The notes beneath the pieces are model-generated. The model worked only from the letters and a program-made list of their open reading frames with translations, ran no database searches and was not told where the DNA came from. A program made the position numbers and the translations under genes. DNA of 64,000 nucleotides. Source: Oceanicella sp. SM1341. GTDB lineage: Bacteria > Pseudomonadota > Alphaproteobacteria > Rhodobacterales > Rhodobacteraceae. Shown here in pieces: positions 43,881 through 56,561 of the stretch. The stretch spans positions 37,732 to 101,731 of the forward strand of contig NZ_QRGC01000020.1 in NCBI RefSeq assembly GCF_003448965.1, in the 5' to 3' direction. How positions within the stretch are numbered: the first letter of the stretch is position 1; the number at the start of each line of letters is the position of its first letter.

Positions 43881-44335
43881 CCCTGTCTCCCGCAGGTTGC
43901 TCGATCGGGGCGACTCTACCCTGCCGCGAGGGGCGGCGGAAGCGTCGCCGATGGTCCGCGGCGGGGTGCCGCCGGGCTGTGTTCGGGGGGCGCCTGCCGC
44001 GCCCCCTCGGTAATCCGGCCGCGCCCCGCGCTGTTCCGGCCGCGCCGGATGTCCGGTGTGGCGCGATGGGCGCGCCCCCGTGTCGGGCCCGGGCACGAGA
44101 CGCGCCCGAGCTCGGATGTGGGCACGCAAATCGTGCCCGGTGTCAGGCGTCGACACGTGGGGCCTGCCTTGCGTCGGGTCCGATCACCCAAGGCGTGCCC
44201 CAAGAGCGCCGCGGCTATGCCCGGTCACCAACTGGGGCGCAGGGCGGCGGCGGCAATCCTCCGGGCGGGGCTTTCGTGCCCGCCGACGATCTGTCGCGCC
44301 GGCGGCACCCGCTTGCCGGGCCCGGCGCCGCGTGC
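43881..44335. other. GC-rich gap with degenerate repeats, no gene
   Basis: This 455-bp gap between the transglycosylase promoter side and the NlpC/P60 stop shows loose reiterations of about 25-30 bp, including a GGCTTTCGTGCCCG stretch near 44269 that resembles units at 26010-26095. Open frames here lack ribosome sites and family features. No terminator with a T-run was seen. Confidence 0.5.
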
Positions 44336-45172
44336 TCAGAGCCGGCGCATCGCGGTCACCGGCCCGCCGTCCTGCGCGGCGATGCGGGTGATGGCGGCCT
44401 CCAGCGGCTCGCGCGCCACCTGCATGGCGAAGGCGTTGGCGTGCAGCAGCACCGCCGCGTCGAGCATCACGCCGACATGGCCCTTCCAGAACACGAGGTC
44501 GCCGCGGCGCAGTTCGCTGCCGGGGGCGAGGGGGCTGCCCAGCTCCTCCGCCTGCATGTCCGAATCGCGCGGGCAGGCCCGGCCGGCGGCGGTGAGCGCC
44601 TGCTGGACCAGCGCCGAGCAGTCGATGCCGAGCCAGCTGCGCCCGCCCCAGAGATAGGGCGCGCCGAGCAGGCTCTCGGCCACGGCCACCCAGTCCTCCG
44701 CCGGGCGGCCGTCGAGCGCCACGTGGCTGGCGATCACGTAGCCCTCCGGCGTCTCGCGGAAGCGCCCGGTGCCGCCGGTGAGGCTGAGGGCGGCGCCCAG
44801 CGGCAGGGCGGCGCGGGGCGGGCTCTTGATGTCCGGCTCGGGGTAGAGATGCGCGAGCGGCACGGCCACGCGGGCGTTTGCCTCCGGCCCCGGCGCGCCG
44901 AGCGCGGCTTCCGGTGCCCAGCCCATGTAGCCGTCGGCCTTCGCCTGGCCCCAGGCGAGGCCATCGCGGCGCTCGTAGATGTCGAAGGCCTCGCCGTAGA
45001 GCAGCTCGGAGCCGCGGCGCGCGGCGTCGGGCCCGGTCCAGAGCGGGGCGGTGGCGGCGGTGACGCGGGCGGGCTCGGCCTCGGCATAGCGCTCCGCCGT
45101 CACCGTGCCGCGCAGCTGTGCGGCGGCGAGGTCGGGCCGGGCCGGGGTGCGGCGCAGGTCAGGCCCGGCCAT
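44336..45172 (-). CDS. NlpC/P60 family peptidoglycan hydrolase with SH3-like domains
   Basis: A 278-residue cysteine peptidase. Two SH3-like segments occupy the N-terminal half (motifs LWTGPDAARRGSELLYGE and GYMGWAPEAAL); the NlpC/P60 domain (about 155-278) has the catalytic Cys in WLGIDCSALVQQAL, RDSDMQAEELG, and the His in FWKGHVGVML. No signal peptide is visible, as in other alphaproteobacterial members of this kind, so export may use another route or the protein may be cytoplasmic. ATG 45172 overlaps the 3' end of the aminopeptidase gene by 14 bp. Confidence 0.9.
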   Translation of the reverse strand: MAGPDLRRTPARPDLAAAQLRGTVTAERYAEAEPARVTAATAPLWTGPDAARRGSELLYGEAFDIYERRDGLAWGQAKADGYMGWAPEAALGAPGPEANARVAVPLAHLYPEPDIKSPPRAALPLGAALSLTGGTGRFRETPEGYVIASHVALDGRPAEDWVAVAESLLGAPYLWGGRSWLGIDCSALVQQALTAAGRACPRDSDMQAEELGSPLAPGSELRRGDLVFWKGHVGVMLDAAVLLHANAFAMQVAREPLEAAITRIAAQDGGPVTAMRRL

Positions 45173-46565
45173 GGCGCGCCTCGAGCAGGGCGAAGAGCGC
45201 GCGGGCGGCCTGCATGGCCCCGCCCTTCGGCCGGCCGGGCTTCGCGCTCGGGGTCCAGCCGTAGATGTCGAAATGGGCGAAGCGCTCCACCCCGGCGAAG
45301 CGCTTGAGGAACAGCGCCGCGGTGACCGAGCCCGCCATGCCGCCGGAGGGCGCGTTGTCGAGATCGGCGATGCCGGGCTCGATCAGGCTCTCGTAGGGCG
45401 CCCAGAACGGCATGCGCCACAGCGGGTCGGCGCTGCGGGCGGCGGCGGCGGAGATCTCGGCGGCGAGGCTCTCGTCGTCGGAGTAGAAGGGCGGGATGTC
45501 CGGCCCCAGCGCCACGCGGGCGGCGCCGGTGAGGGTGGCGAGGCAGAACAGCGTCTCCGGGTTCTCCTCGGAGGCCAGCGCCAGCGCATCGGCCAGCACG
45601 AGGCGGCCCTCGGCGTCGGTGTTGTTCACCTCCACCGTGAGACCCTTGCGCGAGGTGAGGATGTCGCCGGGGCGGAAGGCGGAGGCGGAGATGGCGTTCT
45701 CCACCGCCGGCACCAGCACGCGCAGGCGCAGATCGAGCCCGCTGGCCATGATCATGTGCGCGAGGCCCATCACGTTGGCCGCCCCGCCCATGTCCTTCTT
45801 CATCAGGCCCATCGAGGAGCCGGGCTTGATGTTGAGCCCGCCGGTGTCGAAGCACACGCCCTTGCCGACCAGCGTCACCTTCGGCGCGTCCGCGCGGCCC
45901 CAGCGCAGGTCGAGCAGGCGCGGGGCCTCGGCGGCGGCGCGGCCCACGGCATGGATCATCGGGAAATTGGCGGCGAGCAGGTCCTCGCCCTCGGTCACCT
46001 CCACCTCGGCATTGTGCAGGGTGGCGAGGGCGCGGAAGCGGGCCTCCAGCGTGGCGGGGCCCATGTCGGAGGCGGGGGTGTTGATCAGGTCCCGGGTGAG
46101 GGTGGCGCCGGCGGCGATGATCTCCAGCCGGGAGGTGTCGATGCCCTCCGGGGCCACGAGCAGCGGCGCCTCGTGCCCGGAGGGCTTGTAACGGTCGAAG
46201 CGGTAGGCGGCGAAGAGCCATCCGAGGGCCGCCTCTTCCAGGTCTTCGGCGGAGAGGGGGGCGGCGCCGGGCGCCGTCTCCAGCCGGTAGGTGCCGGGGG
46301 CGAGCGTGGCGGCGGCGGAGGCGAGGTGGAAGCGCCCGCGCCGGCGCGTGGCCTCCGAGCCCCAGCCCGCGAGCACGCGTGCCGCAGTGCCGCCCTCGCC
46401 GGGCAGCACCAGCAGGCTGCCGAGCGCGCCGGTGAAGCCGTTTGCCGCCGCCCAGCCTGCCGCGTGGGGTCCCAGCGCCTCCAGCCGGGCGGCGCAGGCT
46501 TCGGAGCTCACGATTTCGAGGGGAATGGCGCCGGGGGCGTCGGGGGCGGCGAAGGTGGCGGGCAT
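45159..46565 (-). CDS. leucyl aminopeptidase (M17 family)
   Basis: A 468-residue M17 aminopeptidase. Metal-ligand and catalytic blocks are LVGKGVCFDTGGLNIKP, SMGLMKKDMGGAANV and the signature NNTDAEGRLVLADAL, with PFWAPYESLIEPGIADLDN downstream. It removes N-terminal residues from peptides in the cytosol. ATG 46565 follows GGAGACG. The overlap with the NlpC/P60 gene suggests coordinated recycling of peptides, including those from the cell wall; this is inferred from context. Confidence 0.94.
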   Translation of the reverse strand: MPATFAAPDAPGAIPLEIVSSEACAARLEALGPHAAGWAAANGFTGALGSLLVLPGEGGTAARVLAGWGSEATRRRGRFHLASAAATLAPGTYRLETAPGAAPLSAEDLEEAALGWLFAAYRFDRYKPSGHEAPLLVAPEGIDTSRLEIIAAGATLTRDLINTPASDMGPATLEARFRALATLHNAEVEVTEGEDLLAANFPMIHAVGRAAAEAPRLLDLRWGRADAPKVTLVGKGVCFDTGGLNIKPGSSMGLMKKDMGGAANVMGLAHMIMASGLDLRLRVLVPAVENAISASAFRPGDILTSRKGLTVEVNNTDAEGRLVLADALALASEENPETLFCLATLTGAARVALGPDIPPFYSDDESLAAEISAAAARSADPLWRMPFWAPYESLIEPGIADLDNAPSGGMAGSVTAALFLKRFAGVERFAHFDIYGWTPSAKPGRPKGGAMQAARALFALLEARHGRA

Positions 46566-46889
46566 ATCGGGTTCGTCTCCATGGGCCGGTCGCGGCGGGC
46601 CGGGGCCGCGCCTGCGTGTCGTGCCGGGAGCCTAGCGCATAACCGGTGAGTGGCAATCCCCCCGAAGCGGTCCGGCGCGGGGGAGGAGGGCGGTGCCCGC
46701 GCGGCACCTTCTTCGCCATCGGGAGCGGGGGCCTGCCGAGAGCCCGAAGCCGGCGCGGGATGGCGCGAGGCCCCGGGGCTGACGCCCGGGCAGCGGGAGC
46801 GGGGAGGCGACGCCCCGCGCACCGGAGGCGCATCCGGACAGCAGGGGCCCGGGACGGACACTCCGCAAGGGGACGGGGCCGAAACAGGT

Positions 46890-46919
46890 GCGCCCGGCAC
46901 GAGGGGGGGTGCCGGGCGC
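46890..46919 (-). terminator. hairpin downstream of the Hpt gene
   Basis: A perfect 10-bp stem (46890-46899 with 46910-46919) with a G-rich loop lies 43 bp beyond the Hpt stop. A second GCCGCC-type stem lies between them. T-runs are absent. The rest of 46566-46962 is GC-rich, and no gene could be supported. Confidence 0.5.
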
Positions 46920-46962
46920 TGCGGGAGAGGGGCCGCCGGGGGGCGGCGGCCGTGCCCTCTCC

Positions 46963-47337
46963 TCAGTCGATGAAACCGGCGAGCGAGAACAGCGATTCCT
47001 CGCCCAGCCGCACCAGCCGCGCCGCGACGGCGGGCACGGCGACATGGTCGCCGGTGCGGGCGCAATTGGCCAGATCGCGGGCCACGGCGCTGAACTGCAT
47101 CAGCCCCACCTGGCCCGCCAGCGCGGTGAGCCCGTGCGCCAGCCGGTGCACGCCTGCCAGGTCGCGCTCGGCGACGAGCTGCTCCAGCCGGCCCAGTCGC
47201 TCGGCGAGCTGGAAGGAGGCGTCCTCCATCAGCTCCTGGCTCATGTCATGGCCCAGTGTCGCCCTGAGCACGCGGATCATGTCCCCGTCCAGCAGGCTTT
47301 CTTCGCGCGCATCCAGGCGCAGCACGTCAACGGTCAT
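46963..47337 (-). CDS. Hpt (histidine phosphotransfer) domain protein
   Basis: A 124-residue stand-alone helical bundle. The phosphotransfer helix reads GVHRLAHGLTALAGQVGLMQFS, with His68 at the expected phosphorylated position, but the usual Lys-Gly of the HxLKG motif is replaced by Thr-Ala. Preceding helices (FQLAERLGRLEQLVAERDLAGV) and following helices (ARDLANCAR, VPAVAARLVRLGEES) fit an Hpt fold. No histidine kinase or receiver gene adjoins it; the upstream neighbour is gloB. It may relay phosphate in a pathway encoded elsewhere. ATG 47337 has GGGAG. Confidence 0.8.
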   Translation of the reverse strand: MTVDVLRLDAREESLLDGDMIRVLRATLGHDMSQELMEDASFQLAERLGRLEQLVAERDLAGVHRLAHGLTALAGQVGLMQFSAVARDLANCARTGDHVAVPAVAARLVRLGEESLFSLAGFID

Positions 47338-47459
47338 CGCGGCAAACTCCCTAACCACCCGGCGTCGAGTGTGGCGGAGATGCCTTGCACGGAAGTGAAT
47401 CCCAAGCCCCCATCGGCAGGCTTGGATAACGGACGTTAACGCGGGCCGGCGGCCGCGCT

Positions 47460-48233
47460 TCAGCCGCGGAACCCGTCCTTGCGGCGGCGGATCTCGGCGA
47501 AGACGGCGGCGTCGTCGGCGCCTTCCATGCCCACCGCGGCCTTCACCGGGGCGAGATGGGCGCGCAGGAAGGGGTTGGTGTCGAGCTCCTCGCCGAGCGT
47601 GGAGGGCACGGTGGGCACGCCCTTCGCCGTCGCTTCGTCCACCGCGGCGGCGCGGGCGGCGAGGGCGGCATTGTCCGCCTCCACCGTGAGGGCGAATCGG
47701 GCGTTCGACCGGGTGTACTCGTGGCCCGAGCACACGAGCGTGTCGCGGTCCATGTCGAGGAACTGCGCGAGGCTGGTCCACATCTGCAGCGCCGTGCCCT
47801 CGAACAGCCGGCCGCAGCCGAGCGCCATCAGGCTGTCGGCGGTGAACACCGCCTTCGCGCCGGGGAAATGGAAGGCGATGTGCCCCACCGTGTGGCCCGG
47901 CACGTCGAGCACGCTGCCTTTCGTCTCGCCCACGGCCACCGTGTCGCCGGGGGCGAGGGCGCGGTCGAGCGGCGGCAGGCGGCCGGCGTCGGCGGCAGCG
48001 CCCCAGACCTTGCAGCCGAAGTGCTCGCGTAGCGGCTCCACGCCGTCGATGTGGTCGTAGTGGTGGTGGGTGATGAGCAGCAGGTCGAGGTTCCAGCCGC
48101 GCGCCTCGAGGGCGGCGACGATCGGCCCGGGCTCGGGCGCGTCGACGAGCGCGACGGTGCCGGTGGCCTCGTCCCGCAGCAGGTAGGCGTAGTTGTCGGA
48201 CAGGCACGGGACGGTGACGATCTCGAGCGGCAT
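47460..48233 (-). CDS. gloB: hydroxyacylglutathione hydrolase (glyoxalase II)
   Basis: A 257-residue metallo-beta-lactamase-fold enzyme hydrolysing S-D-lactoylglutathione to D-lactate and glutathione. Motifs: CLSDNYAYLLRDEATG, metal site LLITHHHYDHIDGVEPL, VPGHTVGHIAFHFP, VFTADSLMALGCGRLFEG, CSGHEYTRSNARFAL and the glutathione-interacting C-terminal NPFLRAHL. All family features are intact. ATG 48233; it diverges from the methyltransferase gene with a 63-bp gap. Confidence 0.95.
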   Translation of the reverse strand: MPLEIVTVPCLSDNYAYLLRDEATGTVALVDAPEPGPIVAALEARGWNLDLLLITHHHYDHIDGVEPLREHFGCKVWGAAADAGRLPPLDRALAPGDTVAVGETKGSVLDVPGHTVGHIAFHFPGAKAVFTADSLMALGCGRLFEGTALQMWTSLAQFLDMDRDTLVCSGHEYTRSNARFALTVEADNAALAARAAAVDEATAKGVPTVPSTLGEELDTNPFLRAHLAPVKAAVGMEGADDAAVFAEIRRRKDGFRG

Positions 48234-48296
48234 GGGCGAAACCTCTCTCCGGGGCTGGACTCGGGGTGTTTAACCATGAGAGCGTCCGGCCTTGCA

Positions 48297-49052
48297 ATGC
48301 ACCTAGATGTCGTCGATCTCCGGGCCTTCTATTACCGCACGCCCCTCGGGCGGCGCGCCAAGACGGCTTTGCAGGATTCGCTGCGCGCCCTCTGGCCGAA
48401 GGTGAAGGACGAGACGGTGGCGGGCTTCGGCTTCACCGCGCCGATGCTGCGCCCCTTCCTCGCCGAGGCCCGGCGGGTGATCTGCCTGATGCCGGGCCAG
48501 CAGGGGGTGATGCCCTGGCCGCCGGGCGGGCCCAACACCTCGGTGCTCACGGAGGAGACCGGCTGGCCGCTGCCCACCGGCTTCGTCGACCGGCTGGTGA
48601 TCGGCCACGGGCTGGAGACCTGCGAGCAGCCGGGCGCACTGCTCGACGAGATCTGGCGGGTGCTGGCGCCCGGCGGGCGGGTGGTCTTCGTGCTGCCCAA
48701 CCGCTCCGGCCTCTGGGCCCGGCGCGACGGCACGCCCTTCGGCTACGGCCGGCCCTATTCCTTCGGCCAGATCGACGCCGACCTGCGCCGGCACCGCTTC
48801 TCGGCCGAGCGGCACGCCGCCTCGCTCTACTTCCCGCCCTCGCACCGGCAGTTCGTGCTGCGCACCGCCCCGGCCTGGGAGCGGGTGGGGCAGCGCGTGG
48901 GGGCGAGCCGGCTGGCCGGCGCCATCCTCGTGGAGGCGGCCAAGCAGGTCTACGTGCTGCCGCGCAACGGCGCGCGCGAGAGCGCCCGCAGGCCGTTCGA
49001 AATCCTCGAGGGGCTGACCAAGCCCGCGAAGCCCGTGGCGGGCCGGGTCTGA
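48297..49052 (+). CDS. class I SAM-dependent methyltransferase (type 11)
   Basis: A 251-residue protein starting MHLDVVDLRAFYYRTPLGRRAK. It has a degenerate SAM motif I (VAGFGFTAPMLRPFL), then VDRLVIGHGLETCEQPGALLDEIWRVLAPGGRVVFVLPNR (key block IWRVLAPGGRVV), the type 11 post-motif signature. The C-terminal part includes GRPYSFGQIDADLRRHRF. Substrate unknown. An in-frame ATG at 48276 would add seven residues; neither start has a strong ribosome site, and MHLDVVDL is chosen by family pattern. It diverges from gloB, a conserved alphaproteobacterial neighbour. Confidence 0.85.
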   Translation: MHLDVVDLRAFYYRTPLGRRAKTALQDSLRALWPKVKDETVAGFGFTAPMLRPFLAEARRVICLMPGQQGVMPWPPGGPNTSVLTEETGWPLPTGFVDRLVIGHGLETCEQPGALLDEIWRVLAPGGRVVFVLPNRSGLWARRDGTPFGYGRPYSFGQIDADLRRHRFSAERHAASLYFPPSHRQFVLRTAPAWERVGQRVGASRLAGAILVEAAKQVYVLPRNGARESARRPFEILEGLTKPAKPVAGRV

Positions 49053-49301
49053 GGCGATTCAGCGCGCGACGCGCGGCTTGCAAGATGTTAAGGATGTCCA
49101 AAGCGTCGCAGGTAGGCGCAATTCTGGTCTAACCCATTGAAATAACTGAAAAGGGAGGCGCGGCATGGGCCCACGGCCGGGTTGCAAGGATGACAACCCT
49201 ATGGTAGCACCGCCCGAAATCCGGCCTTTGCAGGGGGCAGTGGCCGGGGTCTGTCAACGTGGCCGCGTCCTGCCGGCTGCCAAGAAAACGGAAGGGTGAC
49301 C

Positions 49302-49861
49302 GTGTCCGCATCAGCGACGCTCGTTTCCGGAGCAGCCGGCCGCTACGCGACCGCGTTGTTTGAACTTGCAACCGAGGCGAATGCCGTCTCCCTCATCGAG
49401 GACGACCTCGCAGCGCTCCAGGCCGCCTTGGCGGAGAGCCCGGAGCTGCGCGACGCCGTCTCCTCGCCGGTCTACAGCCGCGAGGACCAGGGCAAGGCGA
49501 TGGCCGCCCTGGCGCAGAAGATGGAGCTGGGCCTCTACGTGACCAACGTGCTGCAGCTGATGGCGGAGAACCGCCGTCTGTTCGTGCTCGAGCAGGTCAT
49601 CACCGGCTACCGCGCGCTTGCCGCCGAGTCCCGCGGGGAGGTGACCGCCGATGTCACCGCCGCGGCGCCGCTGGGCGATGCGCAGCTGGCCGAGCTGAAG
49701 GCCGCGCTGAAGAATTCGTTTGGCAAGGAAGTTGCCGTGAATGTGACGGTCGATGACGCGATCATCGGCGGTCTTGTCGTCAAGGTGGGATCGAAGATGA
49801 TCGACACGTCGATCCGCTCGAAGCTCATGAACCTTCAGAACGCTATGAAAGAGGTGGGGTG

Positions 49862-49862
<1 letters not shown>
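49302..49862 (+). CDS. atpH: ATP synthase F1 subunit delta
   Basis: A 186-residue OSCP/delta subunit: [16 protein letters not shown] at the N-terminus, AALAEKMELG-like middle helices, and the conserved C-terminal block [26 protein letters not shown]. It links the F1 head to the peripheral stalk. I choose GTG 49302, with GGAAGG six bases upstream, rather than the overlapping GTG at 49296. It is first in atpHAGDC; the stop overlaps the atpA ATG by one base. Confidence 0.95.
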
Positions 49863-51400
<1,538 letters not shown>

Positions 51401-51434
51401 ACTGCGGCCTGTTTGAGAGAGGGGAGCCTGGCGC

Positions 51435-53754
<2,320 letters not shown>

Positions 53755-53763
53755 GGAGGACCC

Positions 53764-54165
53764 GTGGCCGACACGATGCAGTTCGATCTGGTCTCGCCGG
53801 AGCGCAAGCTCATGTCGGTGGAGGCAACCTCCGTGGTGGTTCCGGGGCATGAGGGTGAGTTCACCGCCATGCCCGGGCACGCGCCCTTCTTCTCCACGCT
53901 GCGCCCCGGCTTCGTGCTGGTGACGGCGGAGGGCAAGGAGACCGAGTTCTTCGTCACCGGCGGCTTTGCCGAGGTGTCCGAGACCGCGATCACCATCCTG
54001 GCGGAAACCTCGGTTCCGCGCGGCGAGGTGACCCGCGAGCACATGGACGACCTCCTCGCCGTGGCAGAGGACGGGATCCAGAAGGCCGCCGAGCACCACC
54101 GCCCGGCCCTCGCGCAGCGCGCCAACGACCTGCGCTTCGCCCGCGACCAGGTGGCGAACGACTGA
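53764..54165 (+). CDS. atpC: ATP synthase F1 subunit epsilon
   Basis: A 133-residue epsilon subunit with the N-terminal beta-sandwich (MQFDLVSPERKLMSVEATSVVVPGHEGEFTAMPGHAP; key block VPGHEGEFTAMPGHAP) and a C-terminal helical hairpin that regulates ATPase activity. Start is GTG 53764 with AAGGAGG directly upstream. It is the last gene of the operon before a clear terminator. Confidence 0.95.
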   Translation: MADTMQFDLVSPERKLMSVEATSVVVPGHEGEFTAMPGHAPFFSTLRPGFVLVTAEGKETEFFVTGGFAEVSETAITILAETSVPRGEVTREHMDDLLAVAEDGIQKAAEHHRPALAQRANDLRFARDQVAND

Positions 54166-54196
54166 TACCCGGCCCCCCGGGGCAGGCGACGACACG

Positions 54197-54236
54197 AGAG
54201 GGGCGTTCCCGGCCGGGGGCGCCCCTCTTGCCGTTT
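54197..54236 (+). terminator. terminator of the atpHAGDC operon
   Basis: AGAGGGGCG and CGCCCCTCT (54197-54205 and 54220-54228) form a 9-bp stem with a 14-nt GC-rich loop, followed by TGCCGTTT. It starts 32 bp after atpC. Confidence 0.8.
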
Positions 54237-54301
54237 CGGGCCTTCGCCGGCGCGGCCGCTTGCGCTAGCCTGCGCCCTGCAGCGACAGGAGGAGACGGCA
54301 C

Positions 54302-54688
54302 ATGCCCGGCACGCCCGCCCGGAACAAGGCCAGCGCCATGGCCTTCTACGACCTGATGTTCAACCGCTGCGAGCCGCGGGCCGCGATCGAGCGCTATGCC
54401 GGGGATGTCTACATCCAGCACAACCCGCATGTGGCTGACGGCAAGGAGGCGTTCATCGCCTATTTCGAGCGCATGGCGGCCGAGTATCCCGGCAAGTCCG
54501 TCACCTTCAGGCGCGCCATCGCCGAGGAGGATCTCGTGGTGCTGCATTGCCACCAGGTCTGGCCCGGCAGTGACGATTACGCCGGCATCGACATCTTCCG
54601 CTTCGACGCGCAGGGCCGCATCGTCGAGCACTGGGACGTGCTGCAGGTGATCACCGGGGAGTCGCGCAACGACAACGGCCTGTTCTGA
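54302..54688 (+). CDS. SnoaL-like / NTF2-fold protein
   Basis: A 128-residue SnoaL-like protein: an N-terminal helix (NKASAMAFYDLMFNRCEPRAAIERYAG), YIQHNPHVADGKEAFIAYFERMAAEYPG, central strands with VVLHCHQVWPGSDDYAGIDIFRF and the end GRIVEHWDVLQVI. The QHNP and EHWD motifs place it in the predicted aldol-condensation-like SnoaL group. Enzymatic role unknown. ATG 54302 has GGAGG about 8 nt upstream. It is followed by the toxin-antitoxin promoter and appears independent of the atp operon. Confidence 0.85.
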   Translation: MPGTPARNKASAMAFYDLMFNRCEPRAAIERYAGDVYIQHNPHVADGKEAFIAYFERMAAEYPGKSVTFRRAIAEEDLVVLHCHQVWPGSDDYAGIDIFRFDAQGRIVEHWDVLQVITGESRNDNGLF

Positions 54689-54750
54689 GGCCGCGCATGG
54701 GCAAACAGCTGGTACGCAGCCCTCGCGCCGCTCCGGCCGGGCTGCGCGTC

Positions 54751-54780
54751 TTGACATGTACAGAATACTGTGCATATAAG
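54751..54780 (+). promoter_or_regulatory. yefM-yoeB promoter with embedded operator
   Basis: TTGACA (54751-54756) and ATATAA/TATAAG (54774-54780) form a near-consensus sigma-70 promoter with 17-18 bp spacing. Inside the spacer a 20-bp imperfect inverted repeat, ATGTACAG-AATA-CTGTGCAT (54756-54775), contains the TGTACA core known as the YefM operator hexamer. Binding there would block RNA polymerase, giving autoregulation. Confidence 0.75.
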
Positions 54781-54801
54781 CATCCAGCCAAGGAGGCCGC
54801 C

Positions 54802-55053
54802 ATGGATGTGATCACCTACACCGATGCCCGCGCGTCCCTGAAGGACGTGATGGACCGCGTGCTGCATGACCACGTGGAGGTTGTCGTCACGCGCAAGAAG
54901 CGCGAGGCGGTGGTGATGATGTCGCTCGACGAGTACAACGCCATCCAGGAGACCCTCCACCTGCAGAAGAGCCCCGGGAACGCGCGGCGACTGCAGGCGG
55001 CCATTGCCCAGCTCGATGCCGGCGAGGGAGCCGAGCGCGACCTCGACCTGTGA
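54802..55053 (+). CDS. yefM: antitoxin of the YefM/Phd family
   Basis: An 83-residue antitoxin. The N-terminal DNA-binding fold reads MDVITYTDARASLKDVMDRVLHDHVEVVVTRKKREAVVMMSLDEYN (key block TRKKREAVVMMSLDEYN), and the C-terminal helix with ETLHLQKSPGNARRL wraps the YoeB toxin. AAGGAGG precedes ATG 54802. Its stop overlaps the toxin GTG (GTGA). With the promoter-embedded TGTACA operator this is a complete type II module. Confidence 0.93.
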   Translation: MDVITYTDARASLKDVMDRVLHDHVEVVVTRKKREAVVMMSLDEYNAIQETLHLQKSPGNARRLQAAIAQLDAGEGAERDLDL

Positions 55054-55319
55054 AGCTGGTGTTCTCTGACCATGCCTGGGAAGACTACCTCGCCTGGCAG
55101 GCACCGGGGAACGAGAAGGGGCTGGAGCGGGTCAACACGCTGATCGGCGCCGCGCGGCGCCGGCCCTTCGAGGGGATCGGCAAGCCCGAGCCGCTGAGAG
55201 GCGACCTCACCGGCTGGTGGTCGCGCCGCATCACCGGGGAGCATCGCTTCGTGTACCGCGTGAGCGGCAAGGGCGCGGCACAGGCCCTCGAGATCGCCCA
55301 GCTTCGCTACCACTACTGA
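55050..55319 (+). CDS. yoeB: YoeB family ribosome-dependent mRNA interferase toxin
   Basis: An 89-residue toxin with the YoeB pattern MKLVFSDHAWEDYLAWQ, RRPFEGIGKPEPLRGDL, GWWSRRITGEHRFVYRV and the C-terminal RYHY. The general base Glu (in KPEPL), Arg (in EHRFVY) and the terminal His-Tyr match the catalytic residues of the E. coli enzyme, so it looks active. It cleaves mRNA at the ribosomal A site. GTG start overlaps the antitoxin stop, ensuring antitoxin is made first. Confidence 0.95.
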   Translation: MKLVFSDHAWEDYLAWQAPGNEKGLERVNTLIGAARRRPFEGIGKPEPLRGDLTGWWSRRITGEHRFVYRVSGKGAAQALEIAQLRYHY

Positions 55320-55329
55320 GCCCGTCACA

Positions 55330-55366
55330 TGAAAAAGGCCGGCGCGCCCCTTGGGCGGCCGGCCTT
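55330..55366 (-). terminator. terminator of prs
   Basis: AAGGCCGG and CCGGCCTT form an 8-bp stem (55359-55366 with 55335-55342), and on the minus strand it ends in CCTTTTTC. It lies 22 bp beyond the prs stop and also separates prs from yoeB. Confidence 0.8.
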
Positions 55367-55387
55367 GCGTGCGCTCCCGGGCCGGGC

Positions 55388-56404
<1,017 letters not shown>

Positions 56405-56561
56405 GGGCGAAAGTCCCCTCTGGCCGGGTCGAAGGACGGTGCTGCGCAGGGCCGGGACGATGTTCCCCGGCGTCCCGGCTCCCTTAGCATCGCCCTTCGA
56501 GCTTGCAAAGCCCACCAATCACGGCATGTTGGTGCCCTCGGAACGGCAAGGGGGGCGATAC

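Noticed and set aside
46836..46890. Similarity to the left end of the dispersed repeat (GGGAC and CTCCGCAAGGGGAC blocks)
   Set aside because: Only short GC-rich words match and the long identical blocks are missing, so this could be chance.
49182..49205. TTGCAA and TATGGT as a promoter of the atp operon
   Set aside because: The spacing is only 12 bp, too short for sigma-70; no better pair was seen, so the atp promoter is left unassigned.
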